A DNA stretch of 8,995 nt from an uncultured Longilinea sp. (GCA_937863945.1 CALMIB010000208.1:1-8995), one strand, 5' to 3'. Positions 1 to 5,356 are shown, counted from the stretch's first letter. Notes: generated by a model not told the origin, from the sequence alone. Translations and numbers: made by a program.

Positions 1-1
1 C

Positions 2-349
2 TATTATCTGCGCGCGCAGAAGGTGCGCACGCTGATCAAGCGCGATTTCGAGGAGGCCTTCGAGCAGGTGGACGTGATCGCCGCGCCGGTGGCGCCCACC
101 ACGGCTTTCCGCGCGGGCGAGCACAGCGGCGATCCGCTGGCGATGTACCTGGAGGATGTTTTCACCCTGCCGGTCAACCTGGCCGGCGTGCCCGGGCTGG
201 CCTTCCCGGTCGGTTTCGACGCAGCCGGCCTGCCGGTGGGCATGCAATTGATGGGCGCGCACTTCCGCGAGGAGCAGCTCTTCCGCGTGGCGCACGCCTA
301 CCAGCAGGTGACCGACTGGCACCTGCGTAAACCAATGCTGGCAAATTGA
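2..349 (+). CDS. gatA: Glutamyl-tRNA(Gln)/aspartyl-tRNA(Asn) amidotransferase subunit A, C-terminal part (5' end outside window)
   Basis: The last 115 residues of GatA are visible, in the frame that enters the window at base 2. GatA is the amidase subunit of the GatCAB complex, which converts Glu-tRNA(Gln) to Gln-tRNA(Gln) (and Asp-tRNA(Asn) to Asn-tRNA(Asn)) in the cytoplasm of bacteria lacking the matching synthetase. The fragment carries the family's C-terminal hallmarks in order: YYLRAQKVRTLIKRDFEEAF, a VDVIAAPVAPTTAF block, DPLAMYLEDVFTLPVNLAGVPG, GLPVGMQLMG, and the closing RVAHAYQQVTDWH. The Ser-Ser-Lys catalytic triad lies in the missing upstream part. It ends with TGA, 18 bases before the next gene, so the three plus-strand genes here are probably co-transcribed. 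The match is family-typical throughout, with no sign of decay. Confidence 0.95.
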   Translation, partial: YYLRAQKVRTLIKRDFEEAFEQVDVIAAPVAPTTAFRAGEHSGDPLAMYLEDVFTLPVNLAGVPGLAFPVGFDAAGLPVGMQLMGAHFREEQLFRVAHAYQQVTDWHLRKPMLAN

Positions 350-367
350 CGATTCAAGGAGATTGGC

Positions 368-610
368 ATGTCAAAAGCGACTGAACTTCTGGCGCAAGAA
401 TTTGTCTGCGCGCGCTGCAGCAACAAGGGCGGCCAGACGCAGGAACTGTCCATGTCGGGCACGGGCCTCTCGCGCCTGCTCGAAATCCAGCCCTACCGTT
501 ATGTATTCGTTTCCTGCCCCACTTGCGGTTACACCGAGGTGTTCAACCTCGATACGCTCGATGGCCGCGACGACCTGGGCACCTTCCTCGAAGCCCTGTT
601 CATGGATTAA
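368..610 (+). CDS. Small zinc-ribbon protein, DUF2082/zinc_ribbon_13-like (predicted nucleic-acid binding)
   Basis: An 80-residue protein with two CxxC knuckles, C14/C17 and C50/C53, expected to hold one zinc ion. Between them lies a MSGTGLSRLLEIQ stretch followed by YVFVSCPTCGYTEVF. This spacing and the TGTGLS-type segment are typical of the DUF2082 zinc-ribbon family (predicted nucleic-acid-binding proteins), whose members are usually 65-80 residues. No biochemical role is established for the family. The ATG is preceded by AAGGAG at 356-361 with a 6-base spacer, which fixes the start. The gene sits 18 bases after gatA and 17 bases before the oligopeptidase, so co-transcription is likely. 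The C-terminal DTLDGRDDLGTFLEALFMD is acidic and probably helical. Binding of RNA or DNA is inferred only from the fold. Confidence 0.85.
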   Translation: MSKATELLAQEFVCARCSNKGGQTQELSMSGTGLSRLLEIQPYRYVFVSCPTCGYTEVFNLDTLDGRDDLGTFLEALFMD

Positions 611-612
611 CC

Positions 613-619
613 AAAGGAG
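613..619 (+). promoter_or_regulatory. Shine-Dalgarno site deciding the oligoendopeptidase start
   Basis: AAAGGAG lies 8 bases before the ATG at 628, just after the stop codon of the zinc-ribbon gene. It selects this ATG over an in-frame extension back to 523 that would lie inside the preceding gene. Confidence 0.8.
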
Positions 620-627
620 TCCCCCGC

Positions 628-2328
628 ATGTCATCGTCACTTCCGCAATCTGCTGAAGCCCTCGCACGCCTCACCTGGGCCGACCTTGAGCCGCACTTCG
701 CCGAGCTCAAACAAACCGCGCTGGACGCGTCCAACGTGACCGCCTGGCTGGACCAATGGTCTGACCTGGTGCGCGCCGTTTCCGAAACGGGCAGCCGCCT
801 GTCGGTGGCCGTCACGGTCAACACCGCCGACGAAGACGCCGAAAAAGCCTACAATGCCTTTTTCGAGAACCTGTTTCCCAGGGCTATGGCCGCCGACAAC
901 GAGCTCAAGCTGATGCTGCTGAAAAGCGGGCTGCAGCCGGCCGGGTTCGAGGTTCCGCTGCGCAACATGCGCGCCGAAGCCGACCTGTTCCGCGAGGAAA
1001 ACCTGCCGCTGGTGGGCGAAGAGCAGAAGCTGATCACCGAGCACCAGAAGATCACCGGCGCGCAGATGGTCGAATGGGAAGGCAAGGAAGTCACCGTGCA
1101 GCAGCTCAAGCCGGTCTTCCAGTCGCCCGACCGCGCCCGGCGCGAGCAGGCCTGGCGGCTGGCCGCCGAGCGCCAGCTCGCCGACCGCGGCGCGCTCAAC
1201 GAGCTGTGGCAGAAGTTCCTGCCGCTGCGCCGCAAAATGGCCGCCAACGCCGGCAAGCCCGACTACCGCGCCTTTATGTGGCAAAACCTGAAGCGCTTTG
1301 ATTACACCCCCGACGACTGCTACAAATTCCACGAGGCCATCGAAAAGGCCGTCGTGCCGGCCGCGCGGCGCGTGTACGAACGCCGCCGCCGGCGCCTGGG
1401 CCTCGATACGCTGCGCCCGTGGGACCTGGACGTGGACCCCTCCGGCCAGCCCGCGCTGCGTCCCTTCCAGGACGATGATGAATTCAAGGCCGGCGTCAGC
1501 TCGATCTTTCACCATGTCGATCCCGTGCTGGGCGGCTATTTCGACACCATGCGCAGCGAAAACCTGCTCGACCTGGTCAACCGCAAGAACAAGGCCCCCG
1601 GCGGCTACTGCACCAGCTTCCCGGTGGCGCGCCGCCCGTTCATCTTCATGAACGCGGTCGGCATCCACGACGACGTGCAGACCCTGCTGCACGAGGGCGG
1701 GCATTCCTTCCACGTCTTCGAAGATGCCGCGCTGCGCTATGCCCAGCAACTGGACGTGCCGATGGAGTTCGCCGAGGTGGCCTCGATGGGCATGGAACTG
1801 CTGGCCTCGCCCTACCTGGCCAAAGAGGCCGGTGGATTCTACACCCCCGCCGAGGCCAAACGCGCGCGCATCGAGCACCTTGAAGGCGACATCCTGTTCT
1901 GGCCTTACATGGCCGTGGTGGATGCCTTCCAGCATTGGGTCTATGAAAATCCTGACCAGGCCATGGACCCGGCCAACTGCGACGCCGAATGGGGCCGCCA
2001 GTGGCGCCGCTTTATGGCCGTGGTGGATTGGAGCGGGCTGGAGGATGAAATGGTCACCGGCTGGCAGCGCAAACTGCACATCTACCAGGTGCCGTTCTAC
2101 TACATCGAGTACGGCCTGGCGCAGTTGGGCGCGGCCCAGGTGTGGCGCAACGCCCTCCAAGATCAGGCCGGCGCGGTGGCAGCCTACCGCAAGGCGCTGG
2201 CGCTGGGCGGCACGGCGCCGTTGCCGCAACTGTTCGAAGCGGCCGGCGCGCGCCTGTCGTTTGACGCGGATATGCTGGGCGAAATGGTGGCGCTGATGGA
2301 AGCCAAGATCGCCGAGCTGGAAGGTTGA
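628..2328 (+). CDS. M3-family oligoendopeptidase (PepF/Pz-peptidase-like zinc metallopeptidase)
   Basis: A 566-residue cytoplasmic zinc peptidase; no signal peptide or membrane segment is visible. The zinc site is H355-E-G-G-H359, with E356 as the general base and E383 (in FAEVASMGMELL, 24 residues on) as the third ligand, matching the M3 spacing of HExxH to Glu. HEGGH is the form common in M3B oligoendopeptidases and Pz-peptidases. Upstream, GGYCTSFPVARRPFIFMN forms the substrate cleft, and YQVPFYYIEYGLAQ (486-499) supplies the Tyr residues that stabilise the transition state in this family. Residues 1 to about 180 are the helical N-terminal domain. M3 oligopeptidases cut short peptides and take part in peptide turnover. 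The frame stays open back to 523, but the ATG at 628 has AAAGGAG at 613-619, fits the family N-terminus, and avoids overlapping the zinc-ribbon gene. A 14-bp hairpin lies 30 bases after the stop. Confidence 0.93.
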   Translation: MSSSLPQSAEALARLTWADLEPHFAELKQTALDASNVTAWLDQWSDLVRAVSETGSRLSVAVTVNTADEDAEKAYNAFFENLFPRAMAADNELKLMLLKSGLQPAGFEVPLRNMRAEADLFREENLPLVGEEQKLITEHQKITGAQMVEWEGKEVTVQQLKPVFQSPDRARREQAWRLAAERQLADRGALNELWQKFLPLRRKMAANAGKPDYRAFMWQNLKRFDYTPDDCYKFHEAIEKAVVPAARRVYERRRRRLGLDTLRPWDLDVDPSGQPALRPFQDDDEFKAGVSSIFHHVDPVLGGYFDTMRSENLLDLVNRKNKAPGGYCTSFPVARRPFIFMNAVGIHDDVQTLLHEGGHSFHVFEDAALRYAQQLDVPMEFAEVASMGMELLASPYLAKEAGGFYTPAEAKRARIEHLEGDILFWPYMAVVDAFQHWVYENPDQAMDPANCDAEWGRQWRRFMAVVDWSGLEDEMVTGWQRKLHIYQVPFYYIEYGLAQLGAAQVWRNALQDQAGAVAAYRKALALGGTAPLPQLFEAAGARLSFDADMLGEMVALMEAKIAELEG

Positions 2329-2358
2329 GAAGAAGACTCAGTCACAGGCTATTGAATC

Positions 2359-2390
2359 AACAATCCCCCACCACGCGGTGGGGGATTGTT
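2359..2390 (+). terminator. Perfect 14-bp hairpin terminating the gatA-zinc ribbon-oligopeptidase run
   Basis: Left arm 2359-2372 (AACAATCCCCCACC), loop ACGC 2373-2376, right arm 2377-2390 (GGTGGGGGATTGTT). All 14 pairs are Watson-Crick. The right arm ends in TTGTT followed by AAATGATT, so there is only a short U-rich tail. The mirrored arm gives A/T-rich edges in both directions, so the hairpin could also stop transcription arriving from the minus-strand lyase. The structure is seen in the sequence; terminator activity is inferred. Confidence 0.8.
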
Positions 2391-2474
2391 AAATGATTGG
2401 CGCTTTTGGTAATTTGATTATCGCTGTCAACCGCTTCGGGTTTTGCATGGGCATTTGCCCACCCGCACCAGCGG

Positions 2475-2531
2475 TAGGGACACGGCGGCAAGGGTCAAAT
2501 CAACGCCGTCGTCAGCGGTTTAGCCGTGTCC
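2475..2531. repeat. Dispersed ~54-bp hairpin element, copy 1
   Basis: Arms GGACACGGC (2478-2486) and GCCGTGTCC (2523-2531) are perfect inverted repeats, 45 bases apart start to start. Over the 57 bases from 2475 the copy agrees at 46 positions with 8855-8911, without gaps. The strongest identity is in the left 18 bases and the right CGGTTTAGCCGTG block; the centre is divergent. The A2480-T2529 pair is G-C in the other copy. This resembles a REP- or MITE-like repeat or a structured RNA element; no transposase gene is nearby. Confidence 0.7.
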
Positions 2532-2532
2532 T

Positions 2533-2772
2533 TTACAGGGCAGGCCCAGGTTGGCCCGTCATCAAAAGGGCACGGTAAAGCACAGGTTCGATAGCGTCTG
2601 CTGCCTGCACAGCCGTGCCCCAACACGGTGGTCAGGGCAATTGGTCTGCGCAAACAACGACTGTCGCCTGGGGAACATGCCGATCACAGGCGGGTCGGAT
2701 CGGACCTTACCCCCGCGGCTTTGCCGCTTCCCCTTCCCGGGGCGGGAAGGGGGGCAGGAGCCTGCCCTGTAA
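2533..2772. repeat. 240-bp block bounded by 13-bp terminal inverted repeats
   Basis: TTACAGGGCAGGC (2533-2545) is the exact reverse complement of GCCTGCCCTGTAA (2760-2772). The block encodes no plausible protein and contains several stable hairpins. This is the layout of a non-autonomous mobile element (MITE-like), but I see no clear target-site duplication at its edges (CCT before, GGG after). The left end starts 2 bases after copy 1 of the dispersed hairpin element. Confidence 0.45.
2568..2620. repeat. Degenerate third copy of the hairpin element
   Basis: GGGCACGG (2568-2575) and CCGTGCCC (2613-2620) are perfect inverted arms 53 bases end to end, nearly the same span as the two clear copies (54). 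The right arm with its preceding G (GCCGTGCCC) is identical to that of the copy at 8858-8911. The interior shows little similarity, so common descent rests on arm sequence and spacing only. Confidence 0.45.
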
Positions 2773-2776
2773 GGGT
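2704..2776. repeat. Multi-branched hairpin cluster
   Basis: An outer pairing (CCTTAC 2705-2710 with GTAAGG 2769-2774) encloses three perfect local hairpins. They are GCGGC/GCCGC (2715-2719/2723-2727), CCCCTTCCC/GGGAAGGGG (2730-2738/2744-2752) and GGGCAGG/CCTGCCC (2752-2758/2761-2767). The shape is cloverleaf-like but lacks all tRNA consensus positions. The third hairpin competes with the longer 13-bp inverted repeat to 2533-2545. Confidence 0.5.
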
Positions 2777-2821
2777 CAGGTTGAGCAAATAGAACGGCCA
2801 ATTCGCGTAAAAAACACTAAA

Positions 2822-2856
2822 AGCTAACAGCCAATCGCCAACAGCTAATAGCTAAC
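2822..2856. repeat. Heptamer tandem array, five units of consensus AGCYAAY
   Basis: Five consecutive 7-base units, all close to AGCYAAY: units 1 and 5 are AGCTAAC, unit 4 is AGCTAAT, units 2 and 3 are AGCCAAT and CGCCAAC. The array starts 9 bases beyond the stop codon of the minus-strand lyase. Heptanucleotide arrays of this sort are known as short tandemly repeated sequences in some bacterial groups, notably filamentous cyanobacteria. Confidence 0.75.
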
Positions 2857-2865
2857 CGCTTCGCC

Positions 2866-4104
2866 TCACGCTTCTTCCAGCGCGCACTCCAGGTCGCGGA
2901 TGATATCCTCGACGTTCTCAATGCCCACCGAAAGGCGCACCAGCCCGTCGGTGATGCCCGCGTTCAGGCGTTCCTCGTGCGGCACGCCCGAATGGGTCAT
3001 GCTGGCCGGGTGCTGGATGAGCGTATCCACGTTGCCCAGGCTGACCGCCAGCGTGCAGGTTTCCACGTGGTTCATCAGCGCCTCGCCGGCCTTCATGCCG
3101 CCCTTCAACTCAAAGGCAATCATGCCGCCGTAGTCATGCATCTGGCGGCGGGCCAGCGCGTGATCGGGGTGGCTTTCCAGCCCGGGATAGTACACCCGCT
3201 CGACCTTGGGGTGGTTTTCCAGGTAGCGCGCCACCTGCATGGCGTTCTCGCAATGGCGCTGCATGCGCAGTTCAAAGGTCTTCAGGCCGATGTTTGCCAG
3301 CCAGGCGTCAAACGGGCTGGCCGAACCGCCCAGCACCTTGAGCAGGCCGTAGAGCTCCTTGCGCACCCAGCCCACGTGGCGGCTGATCACCGTGCCGCCG
3401 ATCACCAGGCCGTGGCCCGAGAGATATTTGGTGGTGGAGTGCAGCACCACGTCGGCGCCGTCGGTCAACGGGCGCTGGCAGTAGGGCGAAGCGAAGGTGT
3501 TATCCACCATCAGCCAGGCCTTGTGGCGGTGGGCCGCCTCGGCCACGCCGGCCAGATCGACCAGCGCCATGGTGGGGTTGGCCGGGGTTTCGGCATAGGC
3601 CAGCACGGCTTCGGGGTGCTGCGCGAAGGCGGCTTCCCAGTTTTCCACCGACGGATCGGTCAGCCAGATGGTTTTGATGCCGTAGTTGGGCGCGACGCTT
3701 TTCAGGAAGGTATAGGTGGCGCCGTAGAGGGCTTCCTGCGCGATGACGGTCTGCCCGCTCTTCACGCAGGCCAGGATGGCGGTGGAAACCGCCGCCATGC
3801 CGGAGGCGAACACCAGCCCGGCCACCACTTCGTCGATCGGCCTGGTCGGTTCGGCGCGCAGCAGGTCGAGCCCCTCCAGCGCGGCGAATTTCTCGGCCAG
3901 TTGGGCCAGGTTGGGGTTGCCCATGCGGGTGTACACGTAGCCCGGATCTTCGCCCTTGAAGATCGCGGCGCCGGTGGCCACATCCGGAAAGCTGAAGGTG
4001 GAGGTCTGGTAAATTGGGGTGACATGCGCGTGCTGCGGGTTATGCCCTTCCCCAACGTGATTGACGAGCGTGCTCAGTCCTTGCCTGGGATCGAAGTTGC
4101 CCAT
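2866..4104 (-). CDS. PLP-dependent Cys/Met-metabolism enzyme, methionine gamma-lyase-like
   Basis: A 412-residue fold-type I PLP enzyme of the trans-sulfuration family (Cys_Met_Meta_PP). K226 in STTKYLSGH is the Schiff-base lysine. Y58 and R60 (YVYTR) bind the cofactor phosphate of the neighbouring subunit, S101-G102-M103 cradles it, Y127 stacks on the ring, D201 (VDNTF) pairs with the pyridine nitrogen, and S355/R390 bind the substrate carboxylate. TFSFPDVATGAAIFKGE and the end SLGNVDTLIQHPASMTHS resemble methionine gamma-lyase most. However, the active-site Cys of classical enzymes (LYGCT) is Ala129 here, and about 14 extra residues (near 79-95) precede the SGM motif, so cystathionine gamma-lyase or gamma-synthase activity is possible. 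The homotetramer is expected in the cytoplasm. AGGAG (4111-4115) lies 6 bases before the ATG. The gene stands alone with its own promoter, divergent from the SRP RNA. Confidence 0.9.
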   Translation of the reverse strand: MGNFDPRQGLSTLVNHVGEGHNPQHAHVTPIYQTSTFSFPDVATGAAIFKGEDPGYVYTRMGNPNLAQLAEKFAALEGLDLLRAEPTRPIDEVVAGLVFASGMAAVSTAILACVKSGQTVIAQEALYGATYTFLKSVAPNYGIKTIWLTDPSVENWEAAFAQHPEAVLAYAETPANPTMALVDLAGVAEAAHRHKAWLMVDNTFASPYCQRPLTDGADVVLHSTTKYLSGHGLVIGGTVISRHVGWVRKELYGLLKVLGGSASPFDAWLANIGLKTFELRMQRHCENAMQVARYLENHPKVERVYYPGLESHPDHALARRQMHDYGGMIAFELKGGMKAGEALMNHVETCTLAVSLGNVDTLIQHPASMTHSGVPHEERLNAGITDGLVRLSVGIENVEDIIRDLECALEEA

Positions 4105-4139
4105 TCGTTTCTCCTGCGGAAAATTACTTGATTAAAATG

Positions 4140-4168
4140 ATTATAGCGATCAAAAGCCCCAATGGACA
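4140..4168 (-). promoter_or_regulatory. Promoter of the lyase gene
   Basis: On the minus strand a perfect TATAAT (4140-4145) is preceded, after a 17-base spacer, by TGTCCA (4163-4168), a weak -35 box. Transcription would start near 4133, giving a leader of about 28 bases that contains the AGGAG site. The -10 match and spacing are seen; activity is inferred. Confidence 0.65.
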
Positions 4169-4268
4169 CCGCGCGGCAAGGTTGTGACGAATAACGGGAG
4201 GAAAGTCACCCGCTTTTTGACAAATTTAACCCGGCTGCCCGCATCCGGCGCGCATCAATCGGGTTCAA

Positions 4269-4297
4269 TTGACGATTCACCCATCCTCTGGTATCCT
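4269..4297 (+). promoter_or_regulatory. Promoter of the SRP RNA gene
   Basis: TTGACG (4269-4274), a 17-base spacer and TATCCT (4292-4297), with TG at 4289-4290 making an extended -10. The predicted start, about 7 bases on, falls at 4303-4305, exactly at the 5' arm of the SRP RNA outer helix. This agreement between promoter and RNA end supports both calls. Confidence 0.7.
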
Positions 4298-4301
4298 TGG
4301 C

Positions 4302-4417
4302 ATGCGACCGGGCGGGACCGGCGCGGCGGAAACCCTCGAACCCCGACAGGTCCGAGAGGAAGCATCGGTAAGGGGGCCCTTCCGGGCGCCGCCGGCAAAC
4401 CTGCCCGTTCGCATTTT
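4302..4417 (+). ncRNA. ffs: Small bacterial signal recognition particle RNA (4.5S/scRNA)
   Basis: This RNA binds Ffh to form the signal recognition particle, which directs ribosomes making membrane proteins to FtsY. The domain IV hairpin at 4343-4368 is diagnostic: stem CCGA/TCGG, symmetric loop CAGG facing AGCA (the invariant Ffh-binding bases), stem TCC/GGA and a GNRA tetraloop, GAGA. The flanks AACCC and GGTAAGG are also typical. The two sides form a long rod: 4302-4307 with 4409-4414 and 4309-4316 with 4400-4407 (one C/T mismatch between them, one G-T pair), 4318-4323 with 4390-4395, and 4327-4331 with 4380-4384. TTTT (4414-4417) ends it. About 112-116 bases fits the small bacterial class without an Alu domain. 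Ends are inferred from helix and promoter to within a few bases. The tetraloop is GAGA where E. coli has GGAA; both are GNRA. Confidence 0.9.
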
Positions 4418-4420
4418 AAG

Positions 4421-4448
4421 AGAGAGGAAGAAAACCACTCTCTGTGGT
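4421..4448 (+). promoter_or_regulatory. Alternative hairpins around the methyltransferase start
   Basis: ACCAC (4434-4438) and GTGGT (4444-4448) pair perfectly around TCTCT, and the right arm contains the candidate GTG start codon. AGAGAG (4421-4426) can instead pair with CTCTCT (4438-4443), occupying the only purine-rich ribosome-site candidate. The two pairings share one base, so they are nearly exclusive. A role in limiting translation is inference. On the minus strand the ACCAC/GTGGT hairpin is followed by TTTT and may be a weak terminator. Confidence 0.35.
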
Positions 4449-5352
4449 AAAAAATCCGATGCAATCGACACCCCCTGTTTGCGACTACACCGGCTCCGAC
4501 TACCAGACCTCCTTCTGGGAGCAGGGCGGGCGCGCCTATGAGGACCGCGCCGAAGCCGTGGCGCTGTGCCGGCTGCTGCCGACCGCGGGCGGCCAGCGCC
4601 TGCTGGAGCTGGGCGCTGGCGCCGGGCGCAACACCCCGCGCTACGCCGGTTACGGGCACATCGTCCTGCTGGACTACTCCGAAACGCAGCTCCAGCAGGC
4701 CCGCCAGCGACTGGGCGATTCGGAGCGCTACACCTACGTCGCCGCCGACATCTACAGCCTGCCGTTCATGCCGGGCAGTTTCGATGGCGCCACGATGATC
4801 CGCACGCTGCACCACATGGCCGACGCGCCGCGCGCGCTGGAGCAGGTGCGCCAGGCGCTGCAGCCGGGGGCCGCCTTCATCCTCGAATACGCCAACAAGC
4901 GCAACCTCAAGTCCATGCTGCGCTACGCGCTGCGCCGCCAGCGGTGGAGCCCCTACTCGCCCGAACCGGTCGAGTTCGCCGCGCTCAACTTCGATTTTCA
5001 CCCCGTCACCGTGCGGGCCTGGTTGAAGCAGGTGGGCTTTGGCGTCGAACGCACCCTGACCGTCTCGCACTACCGCATCGGCCTGTTCAAAAAGCTGCTG
5101 CCCACCGGGCTGCTGGTGGCCATGGACAGCCTGGCCCAGCTCACCGGCGACTGGTGGCAGCTCTCGCCCAGCGTGTTCACGCGCTGCCGCGCGCTCGGCG
5201 GCCGGCCCGCCGCCCTGCCGGAGCTGCATTTCCGCTGCCCGGCCTGCGGATTCGGCCCGCTGCCCGCCGCCCCCGGCGAAATTCTCTGCCCCCACTGCGC
5301 CCGCCGCTACCCGCTGCGGGATGGGGTGTATGATTTCAGGGTGAGGGAGTAA
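4444..5352 (+). CDS. Class I SAM-dependent methyltransferase with C-terminal Trm112-like zinc ribbon
   Basis: A 302-residue cytoplasmic protein. Residues about 30-170 form a Rossmann methyltransferase (Methyltransf_11 type): motif I LLELGAGAGRN (53-63) for SAM, the acidic end of strand 2 at D77 (VLLDYS), D102 in AADIYSLPF, and the post-motif TLHHMADAPRAL. Residues about 170-255 are a helical linker of unknown role. The C-terminus carries C265/C268 and C282/C285 in CPACG...CPHC followed by YPLRDGVYDF, typical of Trm112/YcaR-like zinc ribbons, which in other organisms are separate activator proteins of methyltransferases. The substrate is not evident; rRNA, tRNA, a quinone or a small metabolite are all possible. 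The only starts in the frame are GTG 4444 and ATG 4459. AGAGGAAG (4423-4430) is far from both, so the start is uncertain. The gene follows the SRP RNA by 26 bases with no promoter seen between. Confidence 0.88.
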   Translation: MVKNPMQSTPPVCDYTGSDYQTSFWEQGGRAYEDRAEAVALCRLLPTAGGQRLLELGAGAGRNTPRYAGYGHIVLLDYSETQLQQARQRLGDSERYTYVAADIYSLPFMPGSFDGATMIRTLHHMADAPRALEQVRQALQPGAAFILEYANKRNLKSMLRYALRRQRWSPYSPEPVEFAALNFDFHPVTVRAWLKQVGFGVERTLTVSHYRIGLFKKLLPTGLLVAMDSLAQLTGDWWQLSPSVFTRCRALGGRPAALPELHFRCPACGFGPLPAAPGEILCPHCARRYPLRDGVYDFRVRE

Positions 5353-5356
5353 GAAC

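Larger units (their letters stand above)
2391..2865. other. Gene-free, repeat-dense intergenic region
   Basis: About 475 bases between the plus-strand terminator and the minus-strand lyase. Short open frames exist but have no ribosome site, no recognisable domain and no sensible protein composition. The region holds two copies (one clear, one degenerate) of a ~54-bp hairpin element, a 240-bp block bounded by 13-bp inverted repeats, at least four local hairpins (including 2665-2692, 2715-2727, 2730-2752) and a heptamer array. It looks like an accumulation site for small repeats between convergent transcription units. Confidence 0.75.

Noticed and set aside
523..627. 35-residue N-terminal extension of the oligopeptidase
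   Set aside because: It overlaps the zinc-ribbon gene in another frame, has no ribosome site, and the ATG at 628 has AAAGGAG.
637..2229. 530-residue open frame on the minus strand opposite the oligopeptidase
   Set aside because: It mirrors a clearly coding M3 peptidase in high-GC DNA, is rich in His, Gly and Val from reversed codons, and has no domain.
2704..2776. Possible tRNA from the cloverleaf shape
   Set aside because: No T-loop GTTCRANNC, no D-loop consensus, the middle hairpin has a 9-bp stem and 5-base loop, and no CCA or anticodon arrangement fits.
2393..2827. Several 60-80 residue open frames in the intergenic region
   Set aside because: No ribosome sites, composition set by repeats and hairpins, mutual overlap on both strands.
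2977..4131. 384-residue plus-strand open frame over the lyase gene
   Set aside because: The minus strand encodes a complete PLP enzyme with all catalytic residues; this frame is its shadow.
4184..4209. GTGAC-N16-GTCAC inverted repeat between the divergent promoters, as an operator
   Set aside because: Five-base arms with a long spacer occur easily by chance, and no regulator gene is in the window.
4217..4222. Perfect TTGACA box after a T-tract
   Set aside because: No acceptable -10 box lies 16-18 bases downstream; the SRP promoter at 4269-4297 fits the RNA end better.
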